This document shows, piece after piece, positions 16,387-23,681 of a DNA stretch of 64,000 nt. The position numbers and the translations under genes are program-made. The notes below the pieces were generated by a model. That model did no database searches, was not told the origin of the DNA, and saw only the letters and a program-made list of their open reading frames with translations. Position 1 is the stretch's first letter. Every line of letters starts with the position of its first letter. The DNA is from JAVJSU01 sp040219275 (GTDB lineage Bacteria > Chloroflexota > Anaerolineae > Aggregatilineales > Phototrophicaceae), in contig JAVJSU010000042.1 in assembly GCA_040219275.1 (NCBI GenBank), positions 186,001 to 250,000 of the forward strand, given 5' to 3'.

Positions 16387-18093
16387 CTAAGCCGCGCAAC
16401 TGCCGGCGAATTGTCGCCAGTCGATGCCGATGATCTGATCGCCAATGGCTACACGGAGCACATCATCCTGACCGATTTCGTGCCAGACATCAGCGCGGTC
16501 ATCGCCATAAATCTGCGTGAAGCCACAAATTCCCCCGCTTGCCCGCACCGCTACGATGTCGCCGTTATTGCTGAGGATGAGCAAGCCTGTTCCCACGCCC
16601 TGATCGTCAATAATGGGGAACATTTGCGATTGTCCGGTGATTTCCAACGGCAGACGGGCATCCCACGCCAGCACGCCGTCCGGCGCATAGGCATAGATGT
16701 TCGGTCCATCGAGCAGATAAAGACTGCCATCCGGCAAGGTCGCCACCGCACCCGCACCACCACCCGCAGGCGCATCCGACAGACGTTCTGACCAGATGCC
16801 GTTCGCGTCTATCGTCCACAAGCCGCCCTGCGTATAGACGAGCAGTTCGCCGGAAGGGGTGGTCGTCATGTTCGCGCCGTTGCGTAAATCTGCGCGATCA
16901 ATGAGGTCACCCGTGTGGGTATAAAGCAGAATTTCGTCCTGTCGTTCGCTGATGAGGGCGATCAGGGCATCCGAGACATGGACGCGACTATAGGGCGGGA
17001 TGTTTTCTGCGCGCCAGACGATTTCACGTAGATCAGGACTGAGCGCGACAAAGGCGTTATCGCTGGTGTGATAAACCAGCAAATCACCAACATAGAAGGG
17101 ATGATCGTCCGGCGCAAAATCCAGTGACCAGCGGTCTAACGGTGCGCCCTGTAAATCCACTTCGGTGATCGTGCCGTCGGCGTAGGTGATATAGGGATTG
17201 CCTTGATAGCCGAGAATGCTCACGGCGGTACTTTCTAGCGAGGCTCGCCACAGCACCCGCCCATCATAGGTGATGCCCCGCAAGACCGCGCCATCAACCA
17301 CCATCATGCTGTTATCGTTGAATAACAGCGGCGGGACGGTGGGATAAAAGGTGCTGTTGACCACATGCCAACGGTGGGCGGGTTGCATCCATGCGCGTAA
17401 GTTGTCGAGATATTGCGCCGGTCTGCGCCAGCCGAGCGTGAAGGGGTCTTCTCTGCTGTAGCCGGGACCCGGTGTGCCATCACTCGCCACGCGGATTTCA
17501 AAATGGACGTGTGGCGCGGGGCGGGCATCTCCAATCACGGCGATGACCTGTCCGGCTTCGACACAGCTAAAGCGCGTCGGGAAGGTCACGTTGTCATTTT
17601 CGGCGATATGCCCGTATTGCGTGTAGATGATTGTGCCATCTTCAAAGGTGTGTTGCAGGATAATCACCCCGCCATCGCGTCCCCAGCCGTTGGGTGCGCT
17701 ATAGGTGACGACTCCCGACGCGGCGGCACGTACCGGCTGACCGAGAGACTGACCCTGCGCGAGGTGCCAATCTTCACCGGTGTGGAAGCGCCCCTGATGA
17801 CGCGGACTCGCCACGCCGTAATCCTGCGCCATGGTGAACAATTCTGTATCCACCGGATAGCTGATGGTCGTGGCTGTCGGGCATTGATCCTGCGCGGCGG
17901 TTGTGGGCGCGAAGGATACGCCGAGTAAAAACAGCAGAAACGCATAACGCAAAGACGCAGAGAACGCAGAGAAACGCAGAGAAAATTTTTCACCCAATTT
18001 CTGTGTCCTATGTGGCTCTGTAGTGAAACCGTTTTTTAGGTTTATATCGCGGGTTGGTGCAAACATCGTCAAAATCAAAGCAAATTTACGCAT
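16387..18093 (-). CDS. Secreted M23 peptidase with C-terminal propeller domain
   Basis: The protein joins an M23 (LytM) peptidoglycan hydrolase domain to a PQQ/WD-like propeller. The zinc site is visible as HTGEDWH and HVHFEI. The propeller (SVLGYQGNPYITYADGTI...) fills the last ~300 residues. The start is uncertain. The frame runs open to an ATG at 18093 (568 residues), but its first ~47 codons are built from a dispersed GCAGAGAACGC repeat. A TTG at 17952 gives a normal signal peptide (RYAFLLFLLGVSFAPTTAAQ, cut before Q) and 521 residues, and I consider it likelier. It probably trims or remodels cell-wall peptides or acts on external substrates. Confidence 0.85.
   Translation of the reverse strand: MRKFALILTMFAPTRDINLKNGFTTEPHRTQKLGEKFSLRFSAFSASLRYAFLLFLLGVSFAPTTAAQDQCPTATTISYPVDTELFTMAQDYGVASPRHQGRFHTGEDWHLAQGQSLGQPVRAAASGVVTYSAPNGWGRDGGVIILQHTFEDGTIIYTQYGHIAENDNVTFPTRFSCVEAGQVIAVIGDARPAPHVHFEIRVASDGTPGPGYSREDPFTLGWRRPAQYLDNLRAWMQPAHRWHVVNSTFYPTVPPLLFNDNSMMVVDGAVLRGITYDGRVLWRASLESTAVSILGYQGNPYITYADGTITEVDLQGAPLDRWSLDFAPDDHPFYVGDLLVYHTSDNAFVALSPDLREIVWRAENIPPYSRVHVSDALIALISERQDEILLYTHTGDLIDRADLRNGANMTTTPSGELLVYTQGGLWTIDANGIWSERLSDAPAGGGAGAVATLPDGSLYLLDGPNIYAYAPDGVLAWDARLPLEITGQSQMFPIIDDQGVGTGLLILSNNGDIVAVRASGGICGFTQIYGDDRADVWHEIGQDDVLRVAIGDQIIGIDWRQFAGSCAA
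17941..18040. repeat. Dispersed CGCAGAGAA repeat, copy 1
   Basis: Near-tandem copies of ACGCAGAGAA are followed by TTTTTC, then CTGTGTCC...GTGGCTCTGTAGTG. A second copy in the same orientation lies at 35910-35976. This type of repeat is common in intergenic DNA of Chloroflexota and other phyla. Here it overlaps the 5' end of the M23 gene. Confidence 0.75.
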
Positions 18094-18597
18094 AAAATAT
18101 CACAAAGTTAGCTCATTTGAATACTCCCCCACATGATACATCAGATTAGCGCGTCCGTCAGCGTTTGTCCGTGTGGCGTTCGATGAGCAAGCATAGCGTG
18201 TAAAGTTGGTGATAGGTTTCTCATGATGATTTGTTGTGCCACGCCATGAAAATAAAATTTTTCTGCCACAGTGCCAACCTTTTCCCAATTTTGAGGGAAG
18301 GATAGGGCAAAGGTGATGGCGGTTTGTGCCACAAAGGTTGGCGGTTATGCCACAAAGGTTGGCAGTTTTCAGTAAACAGTATTCAGTTTTCAGTAATCCG
18401 TACAGTTTCTGTTTGCTCAGGATAGCACAGATTGTTCGGGCGAGGTGAGCCAAATGCTCCGCCAAATGGACTCAATTGTGATGGGTTGGGAGATTGTCGT
18501 GTAAACAGTGGGGATAATTCTTTTTCATAATTTAATACTTTAGAGTTAAAGACTATATATACTATAGAGATTATCCTCATGGTGAAAGTGGTGGACG
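18094..18597. other. Intergenic region with short direct repeats, no convincing gene
   Basis: No supported ORF is present. The phrase TGCCACAAAGGTTGGC occurs twice in a row around 18326-18366, with an inverted GCCAACCTTTT upstream near 18271. A CAGTTTTCAGTAA-type dispersed repeat occupies ~18363-18405, the same family as the arms at 23222 and 23642. The ~80 bp before 18598 are AT-rich and probably hold the promoter of the next gene. Confidence 0.6.
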
Positions 18598-19014
18598 ATG
18601 GACAATGTGGACTCGCAAACTAGCTCAACATTCAAAATGATGAGAGAGCAAGGGATTGGTCTGGTAGCTACGGTCTTGCTGGTGGTTGGATTATTTCTGC
18701 CGTTTGTCTCTGCCCTTGGTTTTAGTGTTAATTATATCGAAACTGATGATGGTAAGATCGTACTGGCGATAGCTGTTTTTAGTGCAATCCTGTTTTTTCT
18801 CAAACGGTTTGCCTTTGCCGGAATCGGTGGATTCGTTGCTCTCGGCATTGCTGGTTATGATGTCTATCAGGCGCTTCCGACTCGTAATCAATTCATCACT
18901 GTTGATCTTGAATTGGGAGCGTTTATTATTTGTTTTAGTGCATTCGGTATGGTTTGCGTCGGTCTGGTGGGGGTCATCATGAAAACACGCCAGCGACAGC
19001 TCCAGCCGATTTGA
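18598..19014 (+). CDS. Small membrane protein, unknown function
   Basis: The 138-residue protein has four hydrophobic segments (IGLVATVLLVVGLFLPFV, KIVLAIAVFSAILFFL, FAGIGGFVALGIAGYDVY, FIICFSAFGMVCVGLVGVI) and a basic C-terminus (KTRQRQLQPI). GGTGGACG lies just before the ATG. A pattern of membrane helices with a Pro after the first is seen in many small uncharacterised membrane proteins. No function can be assigned. Confidence 0.7.
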   Translation: MDNVDSQTSSTFKMMREQGIGLVATVLLVVGLFLPFVSALGFSVNYIETDDGKIVLAIAVFSAILFFLKRFAFAGIGGFVALGIAGYDVYQALPTRNQFITVDLELGAFIICFSAFGMVCVGLVGVIMKTRQRQLQPI

Positions 19015-19038
19015 ATTTCAACTGCAACTAACGACTTT

Positions 19039-19069
19039 GGGGGTCGGCTCTGTGTGGGGGCTGACCCCC
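19039..19069 (+). terminator. Hairpin after the 18.6-kb membrane protein gene
   Basis: GGGGGTCGGC (19039-19048) pairs with GCTGACCCCC (19060-19069) with one G-T pair; the following T run is short (TTGTTATT). It lies between convergent genes. Confidence 0.7.
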
Positions 19070-19072
19070 TTG

Positions 19073-19708
19073 TTATTGATCCTGAGATGATCTGCCGGTG
19101 AGGTCGGGCATGAATTCGCAATAGTCCATGTATCCCCGCCACTCCACGTTTACAGTATCGGTCATGTAATGATTGCGTGCGACTTCCCTAGTGAGTAACT
19201 CTATCCGTACACGTTGATCTTCAGAAACACCTACAAATTCATCTTGTGGTGTGATGAATGCTCTTATTCCCTCTTCGAGATAGAAGAGAAATGCACCCGC
19301 ACAGTTTACCTCTGATGACCATGCGCGTGTAACATACACTTCTGAGGGTTCCCCGATTTCTTCAACGAGATCAGCAACTGAGAAGTTCTCGCCTGAAGAA
19401 ACTGTAAAAATGCCCCATCTATATAGCGATCCATAATAGGTTCTATCCTCAATTGCGAACGACCACAGCAGGTAGTCTTCATCCTCGATTCGCACATCCG
19501 TGACACTTTCCCAAGCTTCAAGCATATCGCGGGCTTCTTCAAGGCTGAGTTCGCCATTGTCGATTAATGCACGCCAGCAGAGCACACTTTCACATGGAGG
19601 ATATTGTGGGCTTGAGATGCGTAGTCTGGTTGCGAAAAACAAGACTACAATAACGGCGATAATGATTATTGGACAGAGAATGTAAGGAAATTTGAATATT
19701 CGTAGCAC
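19073..19708 (-). CDS. Membrane-anchored hypothetical protein
   Basis: The 211-residue protein has an N-terminal membrane anchor or uncleaved signal (ILCPIIIIAVIVVLFFA) and a soluble outside domain. After the anchor comes a PPCESVLCWRALI...GELSLEEARDMLE pattern, resembling many secreted Chloroflexota proteins with a CxxPCWxGI...T.eEA..L signature. The assignment to that unnamed group is from memory. It lies 19 bp downstream of the gene at 19728 and is probably cotranscribed with it. Confidence 0.7.
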   Translation of the reverse strand: MLRIFKFPYILCPIIIIAVIVVLFFATRLRISSPQYPPCESVLCWRALIDNGELSLEEARDMLEAWESVTDVRIEDEDYLLWSFAIEDRTYYGSLYRWGIFTVSSGENFSVADLVEEIGEPSEVYVTRAWSSEVNCAGAFLFYLEEGIRAFITPQDEFVGVSEDQRVRIELLTREVARNHYMTDTVNVEWRGYMDYCEFMPDLTGRSSQDQ

Positions 19709-19727
19709 GGTATGTCCTCAATAAATG

Positions 19728-20402
19728 TTAAAGCACCGCGCCACGTCGAGCAGCGAGGGCATAGTCTCGCAAGTCGGGGAGTAGATTCTTTTCGCGTGTG
19801 AGGTAGGCGTCAATGATCGGCTGAACCTTTTCGGGATAGGCGCGTGCCCAATGTCCCAAGCCGTGTAATGCGGATTCCTGACAGGCGATGGAGTTTAACT
19901 GTAAAGTGCGTTCCATGACTTCGATGCAACAGGGATCAAGCACTTCACGGTTTGGATCACCGGATTTGCCATAGAGCGGGATAACATCCCACCACATATA
20001 GCAGATGGAATTGAGCGGATTCATATGCTCATCAACTTCCATCCTATAGGCGCTTGTATCAGGTGTGCATCGTGGCGCGAAGAGTTGCTCGAACACGGTA
20101 TACGTGTGCTTCAGCGTTTTTACACGCGATTCAAGCGGGAGGTTTTTGTCAAAAAGACAGTGCGTCCAATCGCTGACAATCGTCCACAAGCCCTTGTTGA
20201 TCTGTGCATCCGAGTAGCCTTCTATGGATTCTATTGGCTTGGCGAATAAGCGTGAGAGATAGTCTAGTTCAACCTCAGGGTAGGCATCCCAATCGTAGCG
20301 TCGGCTCAGGACTTCGATGTCTGTGTAGTCTAGTTGGGGTTCGATGACGATCAGATATTTGATCCATAGTTCAAAAGTCGTTGAAATAATCGCGTCCGAC
20401 AT
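19728..20402 (-). CDS. Hypothetical soluble protein
   Basis: The 224-residue protein is soluble and mostly alpha-helical, rich in Trp, Tyr and His. The C-terminal part (ACQESALHGLGHWA, VQPIIDAYL, LPDLRDYALAARRG) looks like helical repeats of HEAT type: a family of Chloroflexota and planctomycete proteins with such an ending exists. There is no signal peptide. It is upstream of, and probably cotranscribed with, the membrane-anchored gene at 19073. Confidence 0.7.
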   Translation of the reverse strand: MSDAIISTTFELWIKYLIVIEPQLDYTDIEVLSRRYDWDAYPEVELDYLSRLFAKPIESIEGYSDAQINKGLWTIVSDWTHCLFDKNLPLESRVKTLKHTYTVFEQLFAPRCTPDTSAYRMEVDEHMNPLNSICYMWWDVIPLYGKSGDPNREVLDPCCIEVMERTLQLNSIACQESALHGLGHWARAYPEKVQPIIDAYLTREKNLLPDLRDYALAARRGAVL

Positions 20403-20440
20403 CGGGTTGTCCTCGTTGGTCTATACGCTCAGTATAAACG

Positions 20441-20475
20441 AAAAGGCGATCACTGGATTCGTGACCGCCTCTTTG
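20441..20475 (-). terminator. Terminator of the pyruvate dehydrogenase operon
   Basis: Read on the minus strand, GGCGGTCAC / GTGATCGCC (one G-T pair) forms a stem followed by TTTT at 20444-20441, about 40 nt past the E2 stop. A short AAAATCTAGCGTCTAAAATCT repeat fills the space between the hairpin and the stop. Confidence 0.8.
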
Positions 20476-20512
20476 ATCTAACATCTAAAATCTAGCGTCT
20501 AAAATCTACGCG

Positions 20513-21781
20513 CTAAACCATCAAGCGCATGGGATTTTCCACGAGGGAGCGGAATTCCTGCATATATTCCGCGCCTTCCGCGCCGTCGCTCACACGATGG
20601 TCAACGCTGATGGTGACGCTCATCATGTTGCCTACGCCGAGTGTGCCATCGGGTTTGACGACAGGCACTTTCTTCGCGGAGCCAATCGCCAGAATGCCCG
20701 CTTCCGGCGCGCTGATGATCGCCGAGAAGTGATCGACATTATAGGGACCGAGGTTGCTGATGGTGAAGGTCGCGCCTTTGAGATCCGCCGGTTTGATCTT
20801 GCCTTCACGCGCCCGTTCATACATGGCTTTGTTCTCTACTGCGAGGTCGCTCAGTGCGCGTTTATCCGCATTATGCGCGACGACGTTCATCAAGCCGTTG
20901 TTCGGCAATGCGACAGAAACGCCAATGTTGATGTCCTTATAGCGCACGATCTTATCGCCATAATAATGGCTGTTAAGGTTCGGGAATTTGCGTAATGCCA
21001 GCGCCGCCGCTTTCATCAGCATGTCGTTCACGCTGACCTTCACGCCGTCGTCTTCTAGAGAGGCGTTGATCTCCTTACGCAATTTGAGCATCGGGTCAAC
21101 ATCTATGCTGACGGTGACGTAAAAGTGCGGGATGTTGCTCTTGCTGATGATCGTGCCATCGGCGATTGCACGGCGCATCCGGTTGATTTCGATAATTTCG
21201 ACGTTATCGCCTTCCGGTAATTTGCCCCATGTGGGTGTGCCTGCGCCCACGCCTGAAGCCGGTGCGGAAGCCGATTTTGCCGCCGGAGCCGCCTTGCCGG
21301 GTTCAAAGGATTCCACGTCCGCCTTGACGATGCGCCCGCCGGGACCTGTGCCCTGAACCTGACTTAGATCAATGCCTTTGTCTTCCGCGACATTGCGTGC
21401 GACAGGCGAGGCTTTAACGCGTCCATCTTCCGTGACGGATGCGCCGTTGGAGGCGCTGCTTGCCGTGCCGTTGGCAGACCCATTCGCCGAGGGTTCGGGG
21501 GCGGGTGCTTCCTCAGATTTCGCGTCCTCTGATTTGGCGGGGCTACTGGCGGCGGATTCTCCCGCTTCACCGATGGTAGCGATGACCGCGCCTTCTTCTT
21601 TTTCTTCGCCGACTTCCCAATTGAGCGAGACAATCGTCCCGCCGGAGGGTGCTTCGATCTCGACGGTGGCTTTATCTGCCTCCACCTCCGCGATGATTTC
21701 GCCCGCGCTGACGCTCTGCCCAACTTCTTTAAGCCAGTTCAGGAGCATCCCGTCTGTTGTTAACTTTACTTCCTGTGCCAT
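20513..21781 (-). CDS. pdhC: Pyruvate dehydrogenase E2, dihydrolipoamide acetyltransferase
   Basis: E2 transfers the acetyl group from E1 to CoA and forms the core of the pyruvate (or a related 2-oxo acid) dehydrogenase complex. The 422-residue protein has one lipoyl domain with Lys37 (VEADKATVEIE), an Ala/Ser/Glu-rich linker to ~120, an E1/E3-binding domain (VKASPVARNVAEDKGI...GRIVKADV), a second linker, and the catalytic domain ending in DHRVSDG (His395). It is the last gene of the pdhA-pdhB-pdhC set and lies 10 bp downstream of hicA. No E3 gene is in the window. Confidence 0.95.
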   Translation of the reverse strand: MAQEVKLTTDGMLLNWLKEVGQSVSAGEIIAEVEADKATVEIEAPSGGTIVSLNWEVGEEKEEGAVIATIGEAGESAASSPAKSEDAKSEEAPAPEPSANGSANGTASSASNGASVTEDGRVKASPVARNVAEDKGIDLSQVQGTGPGGRIVKADVESFEPGKAAPAAKSASAPASGVGAGTPTWGKLPEGDNVEIIEINRMRRAIADGTIISKSNIPHFYVTVSIDVDPMLKLRKEINASLEDDGVKVSVNDMLMKAAALALRKFPNLNSHYYGDKIVRYKDINIGVSVALPNNGLMNVVAHNADKRALSDLAVENKAMYERAREGKIKPADLKGATFTISNLGPYNVDHFSAIISAPEAGILAIGSAKKVPVVKPDGTLGVGNMMSVTISVDHRVSDGAEGAEYMQEFRSLVENPMRLMV

Positions 21782-21791
21782 TCGATACCTT

Positions 21792-22019
21792 TCATGCTCC
21801 TAATATTGCTATGAATTCATCGACTGTTAAATCACTATCTCGGATAATGCGCCGTAAAGTACCCTTAGCCAATTCACGATGTTCAGGAACTACCACTTTA
21901 GCGTAAGGGTCTTCCCGATATAAAATGATGTGGCTACCTTTTTGACGACTTACAACAAAGCCAACTTTCGCCAATGCTTTAATACATTCTTTACTCGATA
22001 CAACTGGTAATTTTGTCAT
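21792..22019 (-). CDS. hicA: HicA-type mRNA interferase toxin
   Basis: The 75-residue protein has the double-stranded RNA-binding fold of HicA. The catalytic His30 is in QKGSHIILY, preceded by SSKECIKALAKVGFVV and followed by VVVPEHRELAKGTLRRIIRD. HicA cleaves mRNA and is neutralised by HicB. The gene overlaps hicB by 4 bp (ATGA type) and sits directly before pdhC, so it probably rides on the PDH transcript. Confidence 0.93.
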   Translation of the reverse strand: MTKLPVVSSKECIKALAKVGFVVSRQKGSHIILYREDPYAKVVVPEHRELAKGTLRRIIRDSDLTVDEFIAILGA

Positions 22020-22222
22020 ACCGATTCTAACATTAGAGGCGGATAATCTTCCGGTATAGGCTCGCCGCGTTCTTCGGCATCTTCCACCCAGAGTTCAATG
22101 GCTTCTTTGATATTTGTGATGGCTTCGTCTCGCGTTGTGCCATCACTGCCACACCCCGGCAGGCTCGGACATTCCGCAATCCACACGCCATCTTCATCCT
22201 GATAGAGTATGATTTGTCGCAT
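22016..22222 (-). CDS. hicB: HicB-type antitoxin
   Basis: The 68-residue protein carries the HicB-like partial RNase H fold: YQDEDGVWIAECPSLPGCGSDGTTRDEAITNIKEAI. It lacks a long C-terminal DNA-binding domain, so autorepression by the antitoxin alone is doubtful. Its ATG starts at 22222, immediately after the pdhB stop at 22223-22225, with no intergenic base. Expression is therefore likely tied to the PDH operon. Confidence 0.93.
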   Translation of the reverse strand: MRQIILYQDEDGVWIAECPSLPGCGSDGTTRDEAITNIKEAIELWVEDAEERGEPIPEDYPPLMLESV

Positions 22223-23203
22223 TTACAGGATTTCCTTGACTGCTTTCACGACTTTTTCCGCGTCCGGCAGTGCCATCAATTCGATGTCGCGTGAATAGGG
22301 TAGTGGCACATCCATTGCGGTTACACGCTTCACGGGTGCATCCATATAATCAAACATATGCTCTTGAATTTGCGCCGCGATTTCACTGCCGAAACTATAC
22401 ATCGGGAGCGACTCTTCTACCACTACCGCACGGTTGGTCTTTTTGAAGCTGGTAAAAACCGCTTCCATATCCAGCGGACGCAACCAGCGCAAATCGACGA
22501 CTTCGCATTGCACGCCGTCTTTTTCAAGTTCCTTCGCCGCCGCCAGCGCCCATTCCACACCGCGTGCATAGGCGATGAGGGTTACATCTTTTCCTTCGCG
22601 TTTGATGTCGCTCTTGCCGATGGGGATGATAAAATCTTCGTCGTCCGGCACGGGTCCGGGCTTCGGATAGAGGGCGATGCTTTCGGTAAACAGCACCGGA
22701 TTATCGTCACGGATGGCGGCTTTGAGCATCCCCTTTGCATCTGCTGGCGTGGACGGACAGCCCACATACAAGCCGGGAAAATGCGCGAAGATCGGCTCCG
22801 GTGTGTGGGAGTGAGTGGCGGTTGCCTGATTGCCATAACCGGATGCGGCACGGATGACCAGCGGCACTTTGAACATGCCGTTGAACATATAATGAATTTT
22901 CGCGGCATGGTTCACAATCGCATCCAGCGCCAGAAACGCGAAGTTGATGGTCATCATCTCCGCGACAGGGCGCAGACCGTTCATCGCCGCGCCGACTGCC
23001 GCACCCGCAATCGCCATTTCGGTGATGGGGGTATCACGGACACGTCTCTCGCCGAATTCTTCCAGAAAGCCCGCTGTGACGCGATGTGTGCCTTGCCACG
23101 CGCCGACTTCCTCACCCATCACGAAGACGGATTCATCTCTTGTCATTTCTTCGTGAAGCGCCTGTCTCAGCGCCTCACGCATGGGTATATTTTTTGATGC
23201 CAT
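22223..23203 (-). CDS. pdhB: Pyruvate dehydrogenase E1 component, beta subunit
   Basis: The 326-residue beta subunit pairs with E1-alpha to decarboxylate pyruvate with thiamine diphosphate. It shows the typical MREALRQALHEEMTRDESVFVMGEEVG start, ITEMAIAGAAVGAAMNGLRPVAEMM, and the C-terminal transketolase domain with VVEESLPMYSFGSEIAAQI. GGAGACACT lies upstream of the ATG. Between it and pdhA are the four-helix-bundle gene and its flanking repeats; downstream it abuts hicB. Confidence 0.95.
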   Translation of the reverse strand: MASKNIPMREALRQALHEEMTRDESVFVMGEEVGAWQGTHRVTAGFLEEFGERRVRDTPITEMAIAGAAVGAAMNGLRPVAEMMTINFAFLALDAIVNHAAKIHYMFNGMFKVPLVIRAASGYGNQATATHSHTPEPIFAHFPGLYVGCPSTPADAKGMLKAAIRDDNPVLFTESIALYPKPGPVPDDEDFIIPIGKSDIKREGKDVTLIAYARGVEWALAAAKELEKDGVQCEVVDLRWLRPLDMEAVFTSFKKTNRAVVVEESLPMYSFGSEIAAQIQEHMFDYMDAPVKRVTAMDVPLPYSRDIELMALPDAEKVVKAVKEIL

Positions 23204-23221
23204 AGTGTCTCCTTCGGAGAG

Positions 23222-23256
23222 AGTTTTCAGTAATCAGTTTACAGTTTTCAGTAATT
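23222..23256 (+). repeat. Left inverted-repeat arm of the four-helix-bundle cassette
   Basis: This arm contains CAGTAATCAGTT followed by TACAGTTTTCAGTAAT. The opposite-strand counterpart is at 23642-23677 on the other side of the small gene. The same repeat family also occurs at ~18363-18405 and ~27634-27670. Confidence 0.8.
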
Positions 23257-23260
23257 CAAG

Positions 23261-23611
23261 CTAGCGTAAGGATTTGATAAATCCAGTAAGCATTTTCTTT
23301 ACTTCGATAGTTTGTTCGCTTAACTTATCGAATAGCATTTTATCCAGATACTCTAAATCATATGCCAGCAATATCTGGTATTCCAGTTCAAATGCGGATC
23401 CCATCGCAATCTGTAAAAAGCGCCGCAAGTCAGCATTTGATCCTCTACCACAACCTTCTGCAATATTCGTTGGAATTGAAGAAGATGACCGTCTTATTTG
23501 CGATGTGAGGCCGTACAATTCATCAGCCGGAAATTGTCGTGAGGCACGATATACATCTAACACCAACTGGTGCGCTTTTTGCCAAACCACAAGCGTTTTG
23601 AAATCCTGCAC
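23261..23611 (-). CDS. Four-helix bundle protein (23S rRNA intervening-sequence / Avd-like family)
   Basis: The protein belongs to the S23/TIGR02436 family: QDFKTLVVWQKAHQLVLDVYRASRQFPADELYGLTSQIRRSSSSIPTNIAEGCGRGS. The start at GTG 23611 (116 residues, behind GGGAGCGG) matches the usual family N-terminus. A longer TTG start at 23659 would translate the flanking repeat (SVISIELP). The family includes proteins encoded in 23S rRNA insertions and the Avd accessory of diversity-generating retroelements; no reverse transcriptase is present here. The gene sits between inverted repeats inside the PDH operon, same strand as pdhA and pdhB. Confidence 0.9.
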   Translation of the reverse strand: MQDFKTLVVWQKAHQLVLDVYRASRQFPADELYGLTSQIRRSSSSIPTNIAEGCGRGSNADLRRFLQIAMGSAFELEYQILLAYDLEYLDKMLFDKLSEQTIEVKKMLTGFIKSLR

Positions 23612-23641
23612 AGTCCGCTCCCGCAAATAGGTGGGAAGTTC

Positions 23642-23677
23642 AATACTGATTACTGACAACTGATTACTGTAAACTAT
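23642..23677 (-). repeat. Right inverted-repeat arm of the four-helix-bundle cassette
   Basis: On the minus strand this reads TTTACAGTAATCAGTT then GTCAGTAATCAGTATT, matching the left arm at 23222-23256 through CAGTAATCAGTT. It ends five bases before the pdhA stop codon. Confidence 0.8.
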
Positions 23678-23681
23678 CTAC

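Noticed and set aside
18100..18465. 121-codon minus-strand ORF
   Set aside because: It translates the dispersed repeats and low-complexity direct repeats; no RBS and no family pattern.
22358..23197. 279-codon plus-strand ORF opposite pdhB
   Set aside because: Antisense to a well-conserved E1-beta gene, His- and Arg-rich product, no family resemblance.
23261..23611. Diversity-generating retroelement (Avd plus reverse transcriptase)
   Set aside because: The Avd-like gene is present but there is no reverse transcriptase and no template/variable repeat pair nearby.
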